Notes: a model not told the origin generated them from the letters alone. Counted from the stretch's first letter, positions 9,231-20,207 are shown. The stretch is 64,000 nt of DNA from Asaia bogorensis (GCA_945897825.1 CAMDGX010000002.1:40693-104692), one strand, 5' to 3'. Made by a program: numbers and translations.

Positions 9231-9341
9231 GCTGCGCCCGCGTCGGCCGGCAGCGTGGGGCGGTGGACGGATTCCATGCAGCCGCATGATCGGCCAGCCG
9301 GCAGCCCAGGTCCAGCCCGCGCGCGCGCAACGGCGTGGAGA

Positions 9342-10559
9342 TCAGCCGTGCTGGGCGATGATGCGCCGGAACAGGTCGAGCTGGCCGGCGCTGGTTTCCT
9401 GCCATCCGAAGCCCTCGGCGTAGCGCCTGGTGGCGGCGCGATCGGGCGGCGGGTCAAACAGGGCGCGCACCGCCTCGGCGATGCCCTCCGCGGTGTTCTC
9501 GCGCACGATCAGCCCGGCCTCGCGGCGCTGGACCACCTCCGGGTTGCCGGGGATGCGGCTGGCCACCACCGGGGTGCCGCAGGCCATCGATTCGAGCAGC
9601 ACGTTGGCCCAGCCCTCGCGCGAGGAGGCCAGAACCATCGCGTCGGCCGCGCCGTAATAGGCGGGCAGGCCGGCGTGCGGCCGGGGGCCGAGCAGGCGGA
9701 CACGGTCGGACAGGCCGCGCGCGGCGGCCTGGGCGGCGAGGGCGGCGTGCTCCGGTCCGGCGCCGACGATCACGAGGTCCCAGCCGGGCAGCAGCGCCAT
9801 GGCGTCGATCGCGAGATGGTGGCGCTTGCGCGGGATCAGCCCGCCGACCGAGATCAGCGTGGGGCGTGTGAAGCCGAGGTGGGCGCGGGCGGCGTCGCGA
9901 TCGAGCAGGCTCCCCTCCGGCGCCCGCCAGGGGCCGGGATGGAACAGCGCGGTGTCGATGCCGTTGCGCAGCACGGTCACCTTGGCCTCCGGCGCACCGA
10001 GTTCGACCAGCCGCGCCTTGAGGCCGGCGCTGACGGCGATCAGGGCATCGGCGCCGTGAATCGCACGCTGGATCAGCCGGCGCGGGATGGCGTGATCGGG
10101 CAGTTCGGTGACATCGGAGCCGCGGGCGGTGATCGCGAGCGGCTTGCCGAATGCGCGCGCCAGCCACAGCGCGGCGACGCCGTCGGGGTAGAGGTAGTGG
10201 GCGTCGATCGCGTCGAACCGCAGCCCATCGGCAACCAGCCGGCGCAGACGGGCGCGCGCGGCGAGGAACAACGCATAAGGTGCGGTGTACATGCCGAGCT
10301 TCGGCACGGTGACGGCACGGGGATGATGGATGGCGATACCGTGCCGTTCCTCGCGCACCGGCACGCGGGCGTAGGCGCCCCAGGTGCCGAACCTTGGTGA
10401 GGCGGAAGGGAACCACCAGGTCGGCGCCAGCACGGTACTGGCGATGCCGGTGTCGTCGATCAGGTGGCGCAGCCGGTTCTCCACGAAGATGCCGTGGTTG
10501 GGCTGCGCGCTGTTCGGGTACAGCGTGGTGAAGGTCAGCAGCCGCGGCGGGGCCGGCAC
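9342..10559 (-). CDS. Glycosyltransferase family 4, TuaC-like
   Basis: A 405-residue GT-B glycosyltransferase. The N-terminus TFTTLYPNSAQPNHGIFVE is the TuaC-like acceptor-side signature, and the C-terminal half has SVGGLIPRKRHHLAIDA and the donor-binding EGWANVLLESMACGTPVVAS, containing the catalytic EX7E. It should add a sugar to a lipid-linked repeat unit in the cytoplasm. The likely start is GTG at 10559, 20 bp after the prsT stop; there is no ATG nearby and the longer frame overlaps prsT. The gene sits in the prsT-to-flippase transcription unit. Confidence 0.87.
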   Translation of the reverse strand: MPAPPRLLTFTTLYPNSAQPNHGIFVENRLRHLIDDTGIASTVLAPTWWFPSASPRFGTWGAYARVPVREERHGIAIHHPRAVTVPKLGMYTAPYALFLAARARLRRLVADGLRFDAIDAHYLYPDGVAALWLARAFGKPLAITARGSDVTELPDHAIPRRLIQRAIHGADALIAVSAGLKARLVELGAPEAKVTVLRNGIDTALFHPGPWRAPEGSLLDRDAARAHLGFTRPTLISVGGLIPRKRHHLAIDAMALLPGWDLVIVGAGPEHAALAAQAAARGLSDRVRLLGPRPHAGLPAYYGAADAMVLASSREGWANVLLESMACGTPVVASRIPGNPEVVQRREAGLIVRENTAEGIAEAVRALFDPPPDRAATRRYAEGFGWQETSAGQLDLFRRIIAQHG

Positions 10560-10578
10560 CTTGGACGGGACGGCGTGG

Positions 10579-13362
10579 TCAGCGGCGGCTGAGCCGTTCC
10601 AGCAGCCGCCCGGCTTCCTCCTTCTCGTCGAAGGTGGCGCTGCCGGCGACCAGCGGGCGCAGGACGCCAGCCGCCTCCTCGCGGTTGCCCGCCTCGGACA
10701 GCGCGACGGCCAGATGGTACTGGATCGTCGCCTCGCCGGGCAGTTCGCGCGCCGCCTGGCGGAGCAGCGGCAGCGCAAGCACCGCTTCGCCCTGGGTGGT
10801 CAGGATCCAGCCGAGCGTGTCGGAGATATGCGCCGTGGGGGCGAGCAGCCAAGCCTTCTGCGCCAGGGTGCGGGCGCGGGGGTCGTTCTTCTGGTGGTAG
10901 ATCCAGGCAAGGTTGTTCAGCGCAACGGCGTTGTTCGGCTGCTTCTCCAGTACGGCTTCCAGCTGCTTCTCGGCTTCCGGATAGCGGCGGCCGGCGAGGT
11001 CGTTGGAGATCAGCGCCATGCGCGCGTTCATGTCGTCGGGCGACGTGGCGAGCCACTCGTTCAGCAGGCGCGAGGCGTCGGCACCGCGGTTGGCGGCATT
11101 CAGTGCATTGGCGGCACGCAGCACAAGGTCCGGCCGGGGCTGGGTGCGCAGGTCGTCCATGTAGGCCTGCGCCGCCTCGCCGAAGCGGTTGCTGGTCATC
11201 AGGATGTCGCCCTTGAGCCCGCGCGAGGCCGCCAGGTTGCGCGCGTCGCGCTGCAGTTCGGCCAAGGTGGCAAGCGCGCGGTCCGGCCCGCCGTCGCGCA
11301 ACTCCACGCCGATCAGCGTTTGCACCAGGGCGGGATGGCCAGGTGTGGCGGCGAGGCCGTCGCGCAGCAGCGCGCGGGCGGACTCGGGGCTATTGTCGCG
11401 CAGCATGATCTCGACCAGGGCACGGCGCGCACCGGCATCGCTCGGGTTGGTCGCGAGCATCATGCGGAAGCCTTCCTGCGCCTCGCGCAGCAGGCCGAGC
11501 GCGACCTGCGCGCGGGCGCGCGCAAGGATGAGGACCGGCGGCGGAGCCTGAAGGTCCTTCAGCGCGGCGTCGGCCGTTTCCAGCGCCTTGCGCGGCTCGT
11601 TGTTGCGCACGTAGAGGTCGGCGAGCATGGCGGCGACCCCGGCGTTGGCCGGGGCCGCGGCGCGTCCGGTCTCGGCCGCCGTGATGGCGCGGGCCAGGCG
11701 GCCGTCGGCCAGGAAGGTGTTGACCAGCATGGACAACGCCTGCTCGTTCGCCGGTTCCTGGCGCAGGATCTCGCCCAGGTACTGCTCCACCTCGGCGGTG
11801 TTGCCATGCATGCTGGCCAGACGGGCGAGGTTGAAGCGCGCGCGCAGGGAGCCGGGGTATTCGCGCAATGCGTTGATGTATGCGGTGCGGGCAGCGGCGA
11901 ACCGGAGCTGGCCGGAGAGGACGAGGCCCTCGAGCACGGCAATGTTCTCGCTCTTGAGGCCTGCCTGCTGGACACGCTCCAGCGCCGCGGCGGCGCGGTC
12001 GATGTCGCCGGAGGCCAATGCCGCGACGATCAGGGCCTCGCTGGCGTCCACTTTGCGCGGCGACATCTCGAGGGAGGCCTCGAGATCCTTGGCGGCGCCG
12101 GCGGCATCGCCCATGCCAAGCCGGATCGCGGCGAGGCGGGTCATGATGTCGGCGTTGTCCGGTGCGAGCTTGGCGGCCTGCTCGTAGGTTTGCAGCGCCT
12201 TGGCCTGCTGGCCGTCCTGCGCGTAGGCACGGGCCAGCACGTCGAGCAGCTCGGCATCGGGGGTGACGCCTTCGGCCATGGCCTTGGTGACGACCTCGAC
12301 CGCGCCGGCGGGCCGCTGGCCGGCGATCAGGATGCGGCCGAGAAGCTTCAGCCCGTCGAGGTCGGCGGGATTGCGCGCGACGAATTTCTGCGCGGCGTCG
12401 AGTGCCTGTTCGGCCTGGCCGAGGTTGAACTTCACGACGCCCAGGAAGTAGTGGCCGCGGGGGAAGCGGGGCAGCAGGACGGAAATCTGCGTCAGGGCGG
12501 CATCGGCGGCCTGGAACTCGCGCGCGCGGGCGGCAAGGACGGCCTGGAGGTAGATCCCGCCAGCGCTGCGCGGTTCCATCCGCAGCACGGCGGTCACGTC
12601 TTCCTTGGCCTTGGCATCGTCGCCCAGCGCCACCAGCAGGTTCGCCCGCTCCAGCCGCGCGGCAAGCATGCCGGGCGCCTGCTGGACGGCGTTGTCGAGC
12701 GCGGACAGCGCGTTGCGGCGATCGCCGCGCAGGTTCAGCAACTGGGACTTGAGCACCAGCGCCTCGGGCGACCTGGCGTTAAGGACCAGCGCGCGGTCGA
12801 CGCGGGCCTCGGCCCCCTGCAGGTCGCGCCGGGAAATCAGGACTCGGGCGGTGGAGAGCAGCGGCTCGATGGCGGTGGGGGCGACCTTCTCGGCCTCGAC
12901 GAAGGCGTCATAGGCGGGGTCGAGCTCGCCTAGCTGCAGGTGGGCGGTGCCGCGCATCACCAGGATCGGGCCGAGCTGGTCCTGCCCCACGCTGGTGGTG
13001 GGGAAGTCGCGCAGCAACTCGCGGAACTTGCCCTGGGCCATGTAGGTCTGGGCCAGGAGCGGCGTGATGGGCCGCGGGTCGAAGCCGTTGTCGCGCGACT
13101 GGCGCAGGCTGCGCTCCGCGGAGATCGGATCGCCCATGCGCAGCTGGATGACGCCCAGGCGGAAATGCGCCTCGGCGTTGTTGGGGTCGCTGCGCACGGT
13201 GTTGCGCAGTTCGATCTGGGCGGTCCGCAGGTCGCCGCGATCCATGGCCGACTTGGCCGCCGCGAAGGGATCGACCGGGCGCATGAACTTGAACCACGCA
13301 ACCCCCGCGCCACCGCCAAGGACGGCCAGGAGCACCAGTGCGAGAACGATCTTCTTGATCAT
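10579..13362 (-). CDS. prsT: PrsT, TPR protein of the XrtA/PEP-CTERM system
   Basis: A 927-residue protein with an N-terminal hydrophobic anchor (KKIVLALVLLAVLGGGAG) and then continuous tetratricopeptide repeats, matching the size and architecture of the PEP-CTERM TPR protein PrsT (about 900 residues). Typical repeat cores include NNAEAHFRLGVIQLRMGD and NAVALNNLAWIYHQKND. The anchor suggests a periplasm-facing scaffold. PrsT is known only from XrtA loci, where it lies next to prsK and prsR, as here: it starts 6 bp after the prsR stop. Its molecular role in the family is not established. Confidence 0.92.
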   Translation of the reverse strand: MIKKIVLALVLLAVLGGGAGVAWFKFMRPVDPFAAAKSAMDRGDLRTAQIELRNTVRSDPNNAEAHFRLGVIQLRMGDPISAERSLRQSRDNGFDPRPITPLLAQTYMAQGKFRELLRDFPTTSVGQDQLGPILVMRGTAHLQLGELDPAYDAFVEAEKVAPTAIEPLLSTARVLISRRDLQGAEARVDRALVLNARSPEALVLKSQLLNLRGDRRNALSALDNAVQQAPGMLAARLERANLLVALGDDAKAKEDVTAVLRMEPRSAGGIYLQAVLAARAREFQAADAALTQISVLLPRFPRGHYFLGVVKFNLGQAEQALDAAQKFVARNPADLDGLKLLGRILIAGQRPAGAVEVVTKAMAEGVTPDAELLDVLARAYAQDGQQAKALQTYEQAAKLAPDNADIMTRLAAIRLGMGDAAGAAKDLEASLEMSPRKVDASEALIVAALASGDIDRAAAALERVQQAGLKSENIAVLEGLVLSGQLRFAAARTAYINALREYPGSLRARFNLARLASMHGNTAEVEQYLGEILRQEPANEQALSMLVNTFLADGRLARAITAAETGRAAAPANAGVAAMLADLYVRNNEPRKALETADAALKDLQAPPPVLILARARAQVALGLLREAQEGFRMMLATNPSDAGARRALVEIMLRDNSPESARALLRDGLAATPGHPALVQTLIGVELRDGGPDRALATLAELQRDARNLAASRGLKGDILMTSNRFGEAAQAYMDDLRTQPRPDLVLRAANALNAANRGADASRLLNEWLATSPDDMNARMALISNDLAGRRYPEAEKQLEAVLEKQPNNAVALNNLAWIYHQKNDPRARTLAQKAWLLAPTAHISDTLGWILTTQGEAVLALPLLRQAARELPGEATIQYHLAVALSEAGNREEAAGVLRPLVAGSATFDEKEEAGRLLERLSRR

Positions 13363-13368
13363 GGCGGG

Positions 13369-14838
<1,470 letters not shown>

Positions 14839-14840
14839 AT

Positions 14841-14869
14841 ACTATACTAGCCCGACTTTCAATGCCGAA
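14841..14869 (-). promoter_or_regulatory. Weak promoter candidate for prsR-prsT
   Basis: On the minus strand a TATAGT hexamer (14846-14841) stands 17 bp from TTCGGC (14869-14864). The -10 match is good and the -35 match poor. Transcription from it would begin about 7 bases on, at or next to the prsR start codon, so it would be leaderless if real. This is position-based inference only. Confidence 0.25.
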
Positions 14870-14957
14870 TGGTGAACGCCCGGGTTGGCATACACGAATC
14901 CGTTCCAGCGCCATACGGCGCGGAAACCGAACGGCGCGCACATCAGGGCGGCGTACC

Positions 14958-17066
14958 TCAAGCGGGCGCGCCCTCGGCTGGCTGGCGGTCCGCCAGGGTG
15001 GCGGCGGCCGGCAGGACAAGGCGCATCGTGGTCCCCTGCTCCGGCCGGCTGGCGACGACGAGGTCGCCGCCGGCCTCGCGCAACAATTCGCGCGCCTGGA
15101 ACGCCCCGATCCCCGTGCCGCCGCGCTTGGATGTGCCGAAGGGGCGGAACAGCGTGTCGCGGATGAAGGCCTCGGTCATCCCGGCCCCCTGGTCGACGAT
15201 GTCGACCAGCACCCGATTGCCCTCGTGCCCGACGGTGACCCGCACCGGCGGCAGTTCGCCCGACGCGGTCCGCGCCAGCGTCGCCTCGATGGCGTTGGTC
15301 AGCAGGTGGGTGACGACCGCGTCGAAGGCCGCGGCGGCCATGCCCACGCCAACGCCGGTGCGGTCGTAATCCAGCAGCACCGCCACGCCGCGGCTGCGCG
15401 CGACGCTGTCGACAAGGGTCGCCAAGCGCTCGACCGGCTGCAGCGTCGCCGCCGGGGGCTCGGGCTCCGGCGCCTCCAGCCGGCGCAACAGGGCCGAGAT
15501 CTTCTGCACCGAGGCGCGCACGGTGGTGAGCATGTCGCGCTGAAACTCGGGGTTGCTGATGTGCCGCTCGGCGTTGGACAGCAGCAACGACAGCTGGGAT
15601 GACACGTTCTTGATGTCGTGGGCGACGAAGGCGAAGCGCTTGCCGTATTCCGCCAGCTGGCGGCCCTGCGTCAGCACCTCGGTGGCGCGCTGCTCGGCGA
15701 CATAGGTGGCCACCTCGCGCCCGACGATGCGCAGCAGTTCGAACACCTCGCGGTCGAGGCGGAACGGCGCGCGCGGCGGGGCGAGCAGGATGAAGCCGAG
15801 GATGGCCGAGTCCGCCCCGGCGTCGGATGCGCCGGCATGGCCGAGCGGTAGCGCCACGGCGAGCCAGGTTCTTTCCGGCGCTTCGGCCGGGCGGTTGGCC
15901 GGGTCGAGTTCCACCACCCCTGTGCCGCGGCGCAGGGCGGCGGCCAGCGCGGCATCGGGCGGGATCGGCATGCCGCCGGACGGCAGGTTCCATGCGCCCG
16001 TCCAATGGAAGGGTGCCGCCTGCACCGGGGCGGTCGCGCCGGCCGGCGCGCGCAGGTAGAGGATGCCGCCGGGGCTGTCCACGATGTCCGCCACCGCGCG
16101 GATGACGCGGACCGGCAGCTTGGCCTCCGTCTCGGCGCCGGACAGGGTGGCGATGCAGCGCAGCCACTCGCGGCGGTAGTCGAAGCGGTTGCTGAAGAAA
16201 TTGTCCACCACCAGGCTGCGCAGGCGCGAGCGGGCGCTGCCGGAGGTGAGCAGAACGGCAGTGGCCATGATGCCGGCAAAAACCAGGCTGATCTCGGCCA
16301 CGCCGCTCCAGCCCGGGCCGATATGGCGGAACATTTCGCCCACCGCGGAAAGACCGAGCAGGAAGATGCCGGCCACCACCAGCGTCGCGCTGTGGAAGGC
16401 GGCGGAGCGCGAGAGGTGGATGTCGATCTTCCAGTCGCGGTTGCGCGCCGCGGCGACCGCCAGAAGGGGCGCGACGATGGCGGTGGCGACGGCGCGCCCG
16501 CCCACCAGGCTCGGCGAGACCGAGCGGAACAGCACCGCGTCGGCCGAGAGCACGATGTCGAACACGAACAGCCCGCCCAGGCCGATGCAGGGCAGGTTGA
16601 TGTACCATTTCGCCTCGTCGGGCACGTTCTGGTACAGGTTCTCGATCAACAGGATGTTGCAGACCGCCAGCCCGAGCCGCACCGCGGTGCCGGCCGACAG
16701 CAGCGACAGGCCGCCGGAGGTGGCTGGCTCCACCAGCACGGTGACACCGATCACCAGCAGGGCCACGAACCCCATCATCGCGAAGGCCTGGCCGAGCTGG
16801 CCAGGGGCGCGCACCGTCCGGCGATAAAGATGCAGGATGAAGATGTACCACGCGACCGACCGCAGCAGGTCGAGCGCACCCGGCAGGCCGGAAAACGGGG
16901 TATCGGGCTGCAGCGCCACGCTGCCGGCCCACAGCGCCGTCACCGCCGCGGCGCCGGCGAGCAGCCAGCCGGTGCGGCTCAGCCGCGCGCGGATCAGGAT
17001 CAGCGCGGACAGCGCGGCATAGATCGCCGCACAGCCCGCATGTGCCAGCATCACCGCCCCGACCAT
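14958..17066 (-). CDS. prsK: PrsK, membrane histidine kinase of the XrtA system
   Basis: A 702-residue sensor. Residues 1-280 hold about eight membrane helices, 300-450 a GAF-like domain, then a HisKA-like region with the phospho-acceptor His about 483 in FVAHDIKNVSSQ, and a HATPase domain with the N box LLTNAIEATLA, the G1 box DQGAGM and the GGTGIGAF lid region. This matches PEP-CTERM kinase PrsK in size and layout. It should phosphorylate PrsR, encoded next. The ligand is unknown; membrane insertion suggests an envelope signal. The N-terminal ATG at 17066 opens directly into the first helix. Confidence 0.93.
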   Translation of the reverse strand: MVGAVMLAHAGCAAIYAALSALILIRARLSRTGWLLAGAAAVTALWAGSVALQPDTPFSGLPGALDLLRSVAWYIFILHLYRRTVRAPGQLGQAFAMMGFVALLVIGVTVLVEPATSGGLSLLSAGTAVRLGLAVCNILLIENLYQNVPDEAKWYINLPCIGLGGLFVFDIVLSADAVLFRSVSPSLVGGRAVATAIVAPLLAVAAARNRDWKIDIHLSRSAAFHSATLVVAGIFLLGLSAVGEMFRHIGPGWSGVAEISLVFAGIMATAVLLTSGSARSRLRSLVVDNFFSNRFDYRREWLRCIATLSGAETEAKLPVRVIRAVADIVDSPGGILYLRAPAGATAPVQAAPFHWTGAWNLPSGGMPIPPDAALAAALRRGTGVVELDPANRPAEAPERTWLAVALPLGHAGASDAGADSAILGFILLAPPRAPFRLDREVFELLRIVGREVATYVAEQRATEVLTQGRQLAEYGKRFAFVAHDIKNVSSQLSLLLSNAERHISNPEFQRDMLTTVRASVQKISALLRRLEAPEPEPPAATLQPVERLATLVDSVARSRGVAVLLDYDRTGVGVGMAAAAFDAVVTHLLTNAIEATLARTASGELPPVRVTVGHEGNRVLVDIVDQGAGMTEAFIRDTLFRPFGTSKRGGTGIGAFQARELLREAGGDLVVASRPEQGTTMRLVLPAAATLADRQPAEGAPA

Positions 17067-17213
17067 CGCTCCCCCACCTGCCGGCGCGCCGGCGCCAGGC
17101 CCGTCCCCTTCGCACCCACTATATACGTACCGGCGCCAATCGACCCAGCGACCCGCAAGGGCATCGGCGTCCGGCCGAACATGGATGATGGTGCGGCGCG
17201 GTCGTGCGGCAGG

Positions 17214-18587
17214 TCAGCGCGCGCCTTCCTGGAACAGGATCACCCGGACCGTCGCCATCAGGATCGTCAGGTCCAGCAGCAGGTTGCGGTGCTTCACATA
17301 ATATAGGTCATAGGCCAACTTCTGCCGGGCATCCTCGACCGAGGCGCCGTAGGGGTAGTTGACCTGCGCCCAACCGGTGATGCCGGGCTTCACCCGGGTG
17401 CGGTCGGCGTGGAACGGGATCAGGCTGTCGAGCTGGGCGACGAAGTGCGGCCGCTCCGGTCGTGGGCCGACGAGGCTCATCTCGCCGCGCAGCACGTTGA
17501 ACAGCTGCGGCAGCTCGTCGATGCGGGTGCGGCGCATGACGCGCCCGATCGGGGTGACGCGCGGGTCGTGCCGCGCGGCCCATGCCGGCCCGAGCGCCTC
17601 GGCGTCGACGCGCATCGAGCGGAACTTGAACAGCACGAAATGGGCACCGTTCAGGCCGACCCGCACCTGGCGATAGAGGATCGGGCCGGGGCTGGTGAGC
17701 CGGACGAGCAGTGCTGCGCCGGCAATCACCGGGGCGGTGAGCGCCAGGATCGCCAGGCTGATCGAGATGTCGGTCGCGCGGCGGATCACCGCAGCGATGC
17801 GTCCGGGCGAAGCGGCCTCGAGGCCGGCCAGCCAGTCGGGGCTCAGCAGGTCGAGGTCGAGCCGGCGCAGCTGCTGTTCGCGGAACACGACATCGTCGAA
17901 CATGCGAACGCCGCGATGGCGCAGCACGCTCCTCGTATCGGTATCGACCGCAAGCCCCGCCGCCCGCGTCAGGATCACGCCCCAGATGCGGCGGCCGTAG
18001 GGGCGGTCCGCCGTGGCCGCGGCAGCCGCCTCGGGCGTCACGACACCAGCCAGGCTGAAGAAGCCACGGCGCATCGAGCGGATCGCCGCCTCGGTGTCCC
18101 GGGCCTCATCGGGCGAGCCGACGATCAACACCCGCCGGCTGAGCATGCCGCTGCGCAGGACCACCCGGAAGCAGAGCCGGGTGATGAACAGCAGCAAGAT
18201 CCATGAAAGCAGGATCTTCATTGGCCACAGCGCGTCCTGACCGAGCAGGAAGCTCGGATCGAGGTCGGTGACCATGCTGAGGGCGAGGATCGCCGGGAAG
18301 GCAAGCACGCCCGCCACCACCGAGTTCACCAGCAGGCGGCGCGTCTGCAGGCAGATCTCGGGCCGGTACATGCCGATCGTCATGGAGATGACGCCGATCG
18401 TCAGCGACAGGACGGCGGCATGGCTCGCGGTATCGGAATGCAGGCCGAACAAACCCTGTGCGGCTGCCGCAGCGGCAACATCTCCGGGAAGGAGGAGGAT
18501 ATAAAAAACGAGAAAACAGAGGCTGACCTCGAGAATTCCGAGGATCACCATCTCCAGGGCAACGAATCCGTCAAAAAGACGCACCAT
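17214..18587 (-). CDS. Undecaprenyl-phosphate sugar transferase (XrtA-associated, TIGR03013 type)
   Basis: A 457-residue polyprenyl glycosylphosphotransferase that starts polysaccharide synthesis by loading the first sugar phosphate onto undecaprenyl phosphate. Four N-terminal helices (about 15-145) precede a Rossmann-like region (160-260) and the C-terminal catalytic domain, with KFRSMRVDAEALGP, RVMRRTRIDELPQL and MSLVGPRPERP. The chosen start is ATG 18587, because AGGAG lies 6 bp upstream; a TTG 39 bp earlier has no such site. It leads the minus-strand arm, 148 bp before prsK. Confidence 0.93.
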   Translation of the reverse strand: MVRLFDGFVALEMVILGILEVSLCFLVFYILLLPGDVAAAAAAQGLFGLHSDTASHAAVLSLTIGVISMTIGMYRPEICLQTRRLLVNSVVAGVLAFPAILALSMVTDLDPSFLLGQDALWPMKILLSWILLLFITRLCFRVVLRSGMLSRRVLIVGSPDEARDTEAAIRSMRRGFFSLAGVVTPEAAAAATADRPYGRRIWGVILTRAAGLAVDTDTRSVLRHRGVRMFDDVVFREQQLRRLDLDLLSPDWLAGLEAASPGRIAAVIRRATDISISLAILALTAPVIAGAALLVRLTSPGPILYRQVRVGLNGAHFVLFKFRSMRVDAEALGPAWAARHDPRVTPIGRVMRRTRIDELPQLFNVLRGEMSLVGPRPERPHFVAQLDSLIPFHADRTRVKPGITGWAQVNYPYGASVEDARQKLAYDLYYVKHRNLLLDLTILMATVRVILFQEGAR

Positions 18588-19286
18588 GAGTCGCTCCTGA
18601 AAAGCCTTGATCGGTCGTGCTCCCAATCCGGAGCGATCTCACTCATAAACACGCCGGTGTTACCGTGCCGCGGGGCATGCGCGCAACCGCCGCGGCACGG
18701 CATACCTCGACAGGGCGGGACCGTGCCTGAATCCGCCGTCATGTGCCATTCACATCGCGTTGACTTGCTTCGCGATACCGCAACGTGCAGTAGCATCGTC
18801 CACGGGTCGGTGATTCCAGTCCGGAGCACCGGCGCCTCCGGGGCGTGTCTCTCTGATGACGCGTCTTGGTAATAAAATGGACGTAGACTGAGGCTGCCCG
18901 CTCCCAGCCATGTGCCATCCCTGTCCCGGTCGACAGGGGCGGCCGCCGCCTTCGCGACGGACGGGCATTGCTGGGTGCGCGAGAGTGGCAGCTCGGGCGC
19001 TTGTCTTTGCCCTCGACGAGAGGGCGTGGTAGGGATTTGTTGTGGGTTCACGCGTTATGCACACACCTGTTGACGCAGGCCAAGGCACGCCGGCATCCCG
19101 CCAGCCCGGCGATTCCGGCGACACAGAAGGACGCGTGGTTCAAGGCAACGAGGGGGGCGGGGCCCTGGTTGGTCAGGTCGGGTTCAAGTGAACGGGTTGG
19201 ATGGGCAAGACCGTGCCGAAACGGGTGATCCATGATGGTCCTGACACGGACGAAGCATCACCGACGTGACATGACGACGGGCCTGC
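18588..19286. other. Divergent intergenic region of the XrtA locus
   Basis: Some 700 bp without a convincing gene separate the two arms of the polysaccharide locus. The short open frames here have no recognisable product or ribosome site. It contains one strong inverted repeat (18663-18700). It must hold the promoters of the sugar transferase (leftward) and of the tRNA and export genes (rightward). No clear sigma-54 -24/-12 element (TGGCAC-N5-TTGC) was found by eye; the nearest, TGGCAGCTCGGGCGCT at 18986, lacks the TTGC part. Confidence 0.6.
18663..18700. promoter_or_regulatory. 11-bp inverted repeat upstream of the sugar transferase
   Basis: CCGTGCCGCGG (18663-18673) and CCGCGGCACGG (18690-18700) are exact reverse complements separated by 16 bp. 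It lies 76 bp upstream of the sugar transferase ATG. No T-tract follows on either side, so it is more likely an operator or RNA hairpin in the leader than a terminator. Confidence 0.45.
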
Positions 19287-19361
19287 AGGCGTGTAGCTCA
19301 AAGGCAGAGCGCTGCCATTACATGGCAGAGGTTGGGGGTTCAATTCCTTCCGCGCCTACCA
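19287..19361 (+). tRNA. tRNA-Val (anticodon UAC), somewhat atypical
   Basis: A 75-nt cloverleaf can be drawn by hand: acceptor AGGCGTG/CGCGCCT, D stem GCTC/GAGC, anticodon stem CTGCC/GGCAG with loop ATTACAT (anticodon TAC at 19319-19321), T stem GGGGG/CCTTC with loop TTCAATT, and an encoded CCA. Oddities are an A1-U72 pair, a short 7-nt D loop, A32-U38 and two G-U pairs in the T stem, which are unusual for a housekeeping tRNA-Val. It could be a divergent or acquired isoacceptor. A terminator-like hairpin follows at 19379. Confidence 0.72.
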
Positions 19362-19378
19362 CCCGCCGGTCGCCCCGC

Positions 19379-19437
19379 AAGGAGCGGCGGCGGATCTTGA
19401 TATCCACCGGGCGCCGCCTCCTTCGCCCCGATTTTTT
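19379..19437 (+). terminator. Rho-independent terminator candidate after the tRNA
   Basis: AAGGAG plus GCGGCG (19379-19392, with a 2-nt bulge) pairs with CGCCGCCTCCTT (19412-19423), giving a 12-bp stem. An alternative small hairpin GGGCG/CGCCC (19409-19428) stands 3 nt before six T residues (19432-19437). Either would separate the tRNA transcript from the export operon starting at 19519. Confidence 0.55.
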
Positions 19438-19518
19438 GGGCAACCCGATCCGGCGCGCCGGGCCTGTTTTGCCTTGCTGCGAGCATTCCGGCTGCATCCC
19501 CCCTTGCGAGAGAGCGAT

Positions 19519-20190
19519 ATGACCCTCCGACGCGCATCTGTCCGCCTGGCTTTCCTCGCCGCCCTTCCGTTGCTGGCGGCCTGCGGCGGCTCGTCGCTCC
19601 AGCCAGGCTCCGGCCCGGCCTGCCCGGCCCTGCTCGGCACCGCGACCGACGAAACCACGCCGCCGGCCTCCGCTGAGCCGACATCGTCGTACGTGATCGG
19701 CGCCGGCGACCAGCTGGGCATCTCGGTCTATCGCGCGCCGGAGCTGAGCATGCCCGGCATCCCTGTCCGCCCTGACGGGCGCATCTCGATGCCGCTGATC
19801 CCCGACATCGTGGCCGCCGGCAAGACGCCGACGCAGCTCGGCGAGGAACTGCAGGAGCGCCTGAAGGAATACGTCCAGGACCCGATCGTGACCGTGATGG
19901 TGACGGGCTTCGTCGGCCCGTTCGAGCGCCAGGTGAAGGTGCTGGGCGAGGCAACGGAGCCCGCCGCCATTCCCTACCGCGACCGCATGACCGTGCTCGA
20001 CGTGATGATCGCCACGCGCGGGCTGACGCGGTATGCTGCCGGCAACAGCGCCGTGATCGTGCGGCGCGTCGGCACCCAGCAGGACACCATCCGCGTCCGG
20101 CTGAACGACCTGATCAAGAACGGCGACATCTGCCAGAACGTGGAGATGCGCCCCGGCGACACGCTCATTATTCCCCAGAGCTGGTTTTGA
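19519..20190 (+). CDS. XrtA-system exopolysaccharide export lipoprotein (Wza-like)
   Basis: A 223-residue outer-membrane polysaccharide export protein. The signal peptide ends in the lipobox LLAAC (Cys about residue 21), so it should be lipidated and sorted to the outer membrane. YVIGAGDQLGISVYRAPELS begins the poly_export domain (about 55-140); a SLBB-like region follows. It is short compared with Wza, as is typical for the XrtA-associated form. The start ATG 19519 has GAGAG about 6 bp upstream. It opens the plus-strand arm and precedes the chain-length gene by 17 bp. Confidence 0.92.
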   Translation: MTLRRASVRLAFLAALPLLAACGGSSLQPGSGPACPALLGTATDETTPPASAEPTSSYVIGAGDQLGISVYRAPELSMPGIPVRPDGRISMPLIPDIVAAGKTPTQLGEELQERLKEYVQDPIVTVMVTGFVGPFERQVKVLGEATEPAAIPYRDRMTVLDVMIATRGLTRYAAGNSAVIVRRVGTQQDTIRVRLNDLIKNGDICQNVEMRPGDTLIIPQSWF

Positions 20191-20207
20191 TGTGAGGCAT
20201 TAAAGGC

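Noticed and set aside
18588..19286. A sigma-54 promoter for the XrtA genes, expected because PrsR is a sigma-54 activator.
   Set aside because: Both strands were read for TGGCAC-N5-TTGC; the best match (18986) lacks the -12 element, so no site is annotated.
19232..19522. A 96-codon frame over the tRNA gene.
   Set aside because: Its sequence is the translation of the tRNA and terminator; it has no family and no ribosome site.
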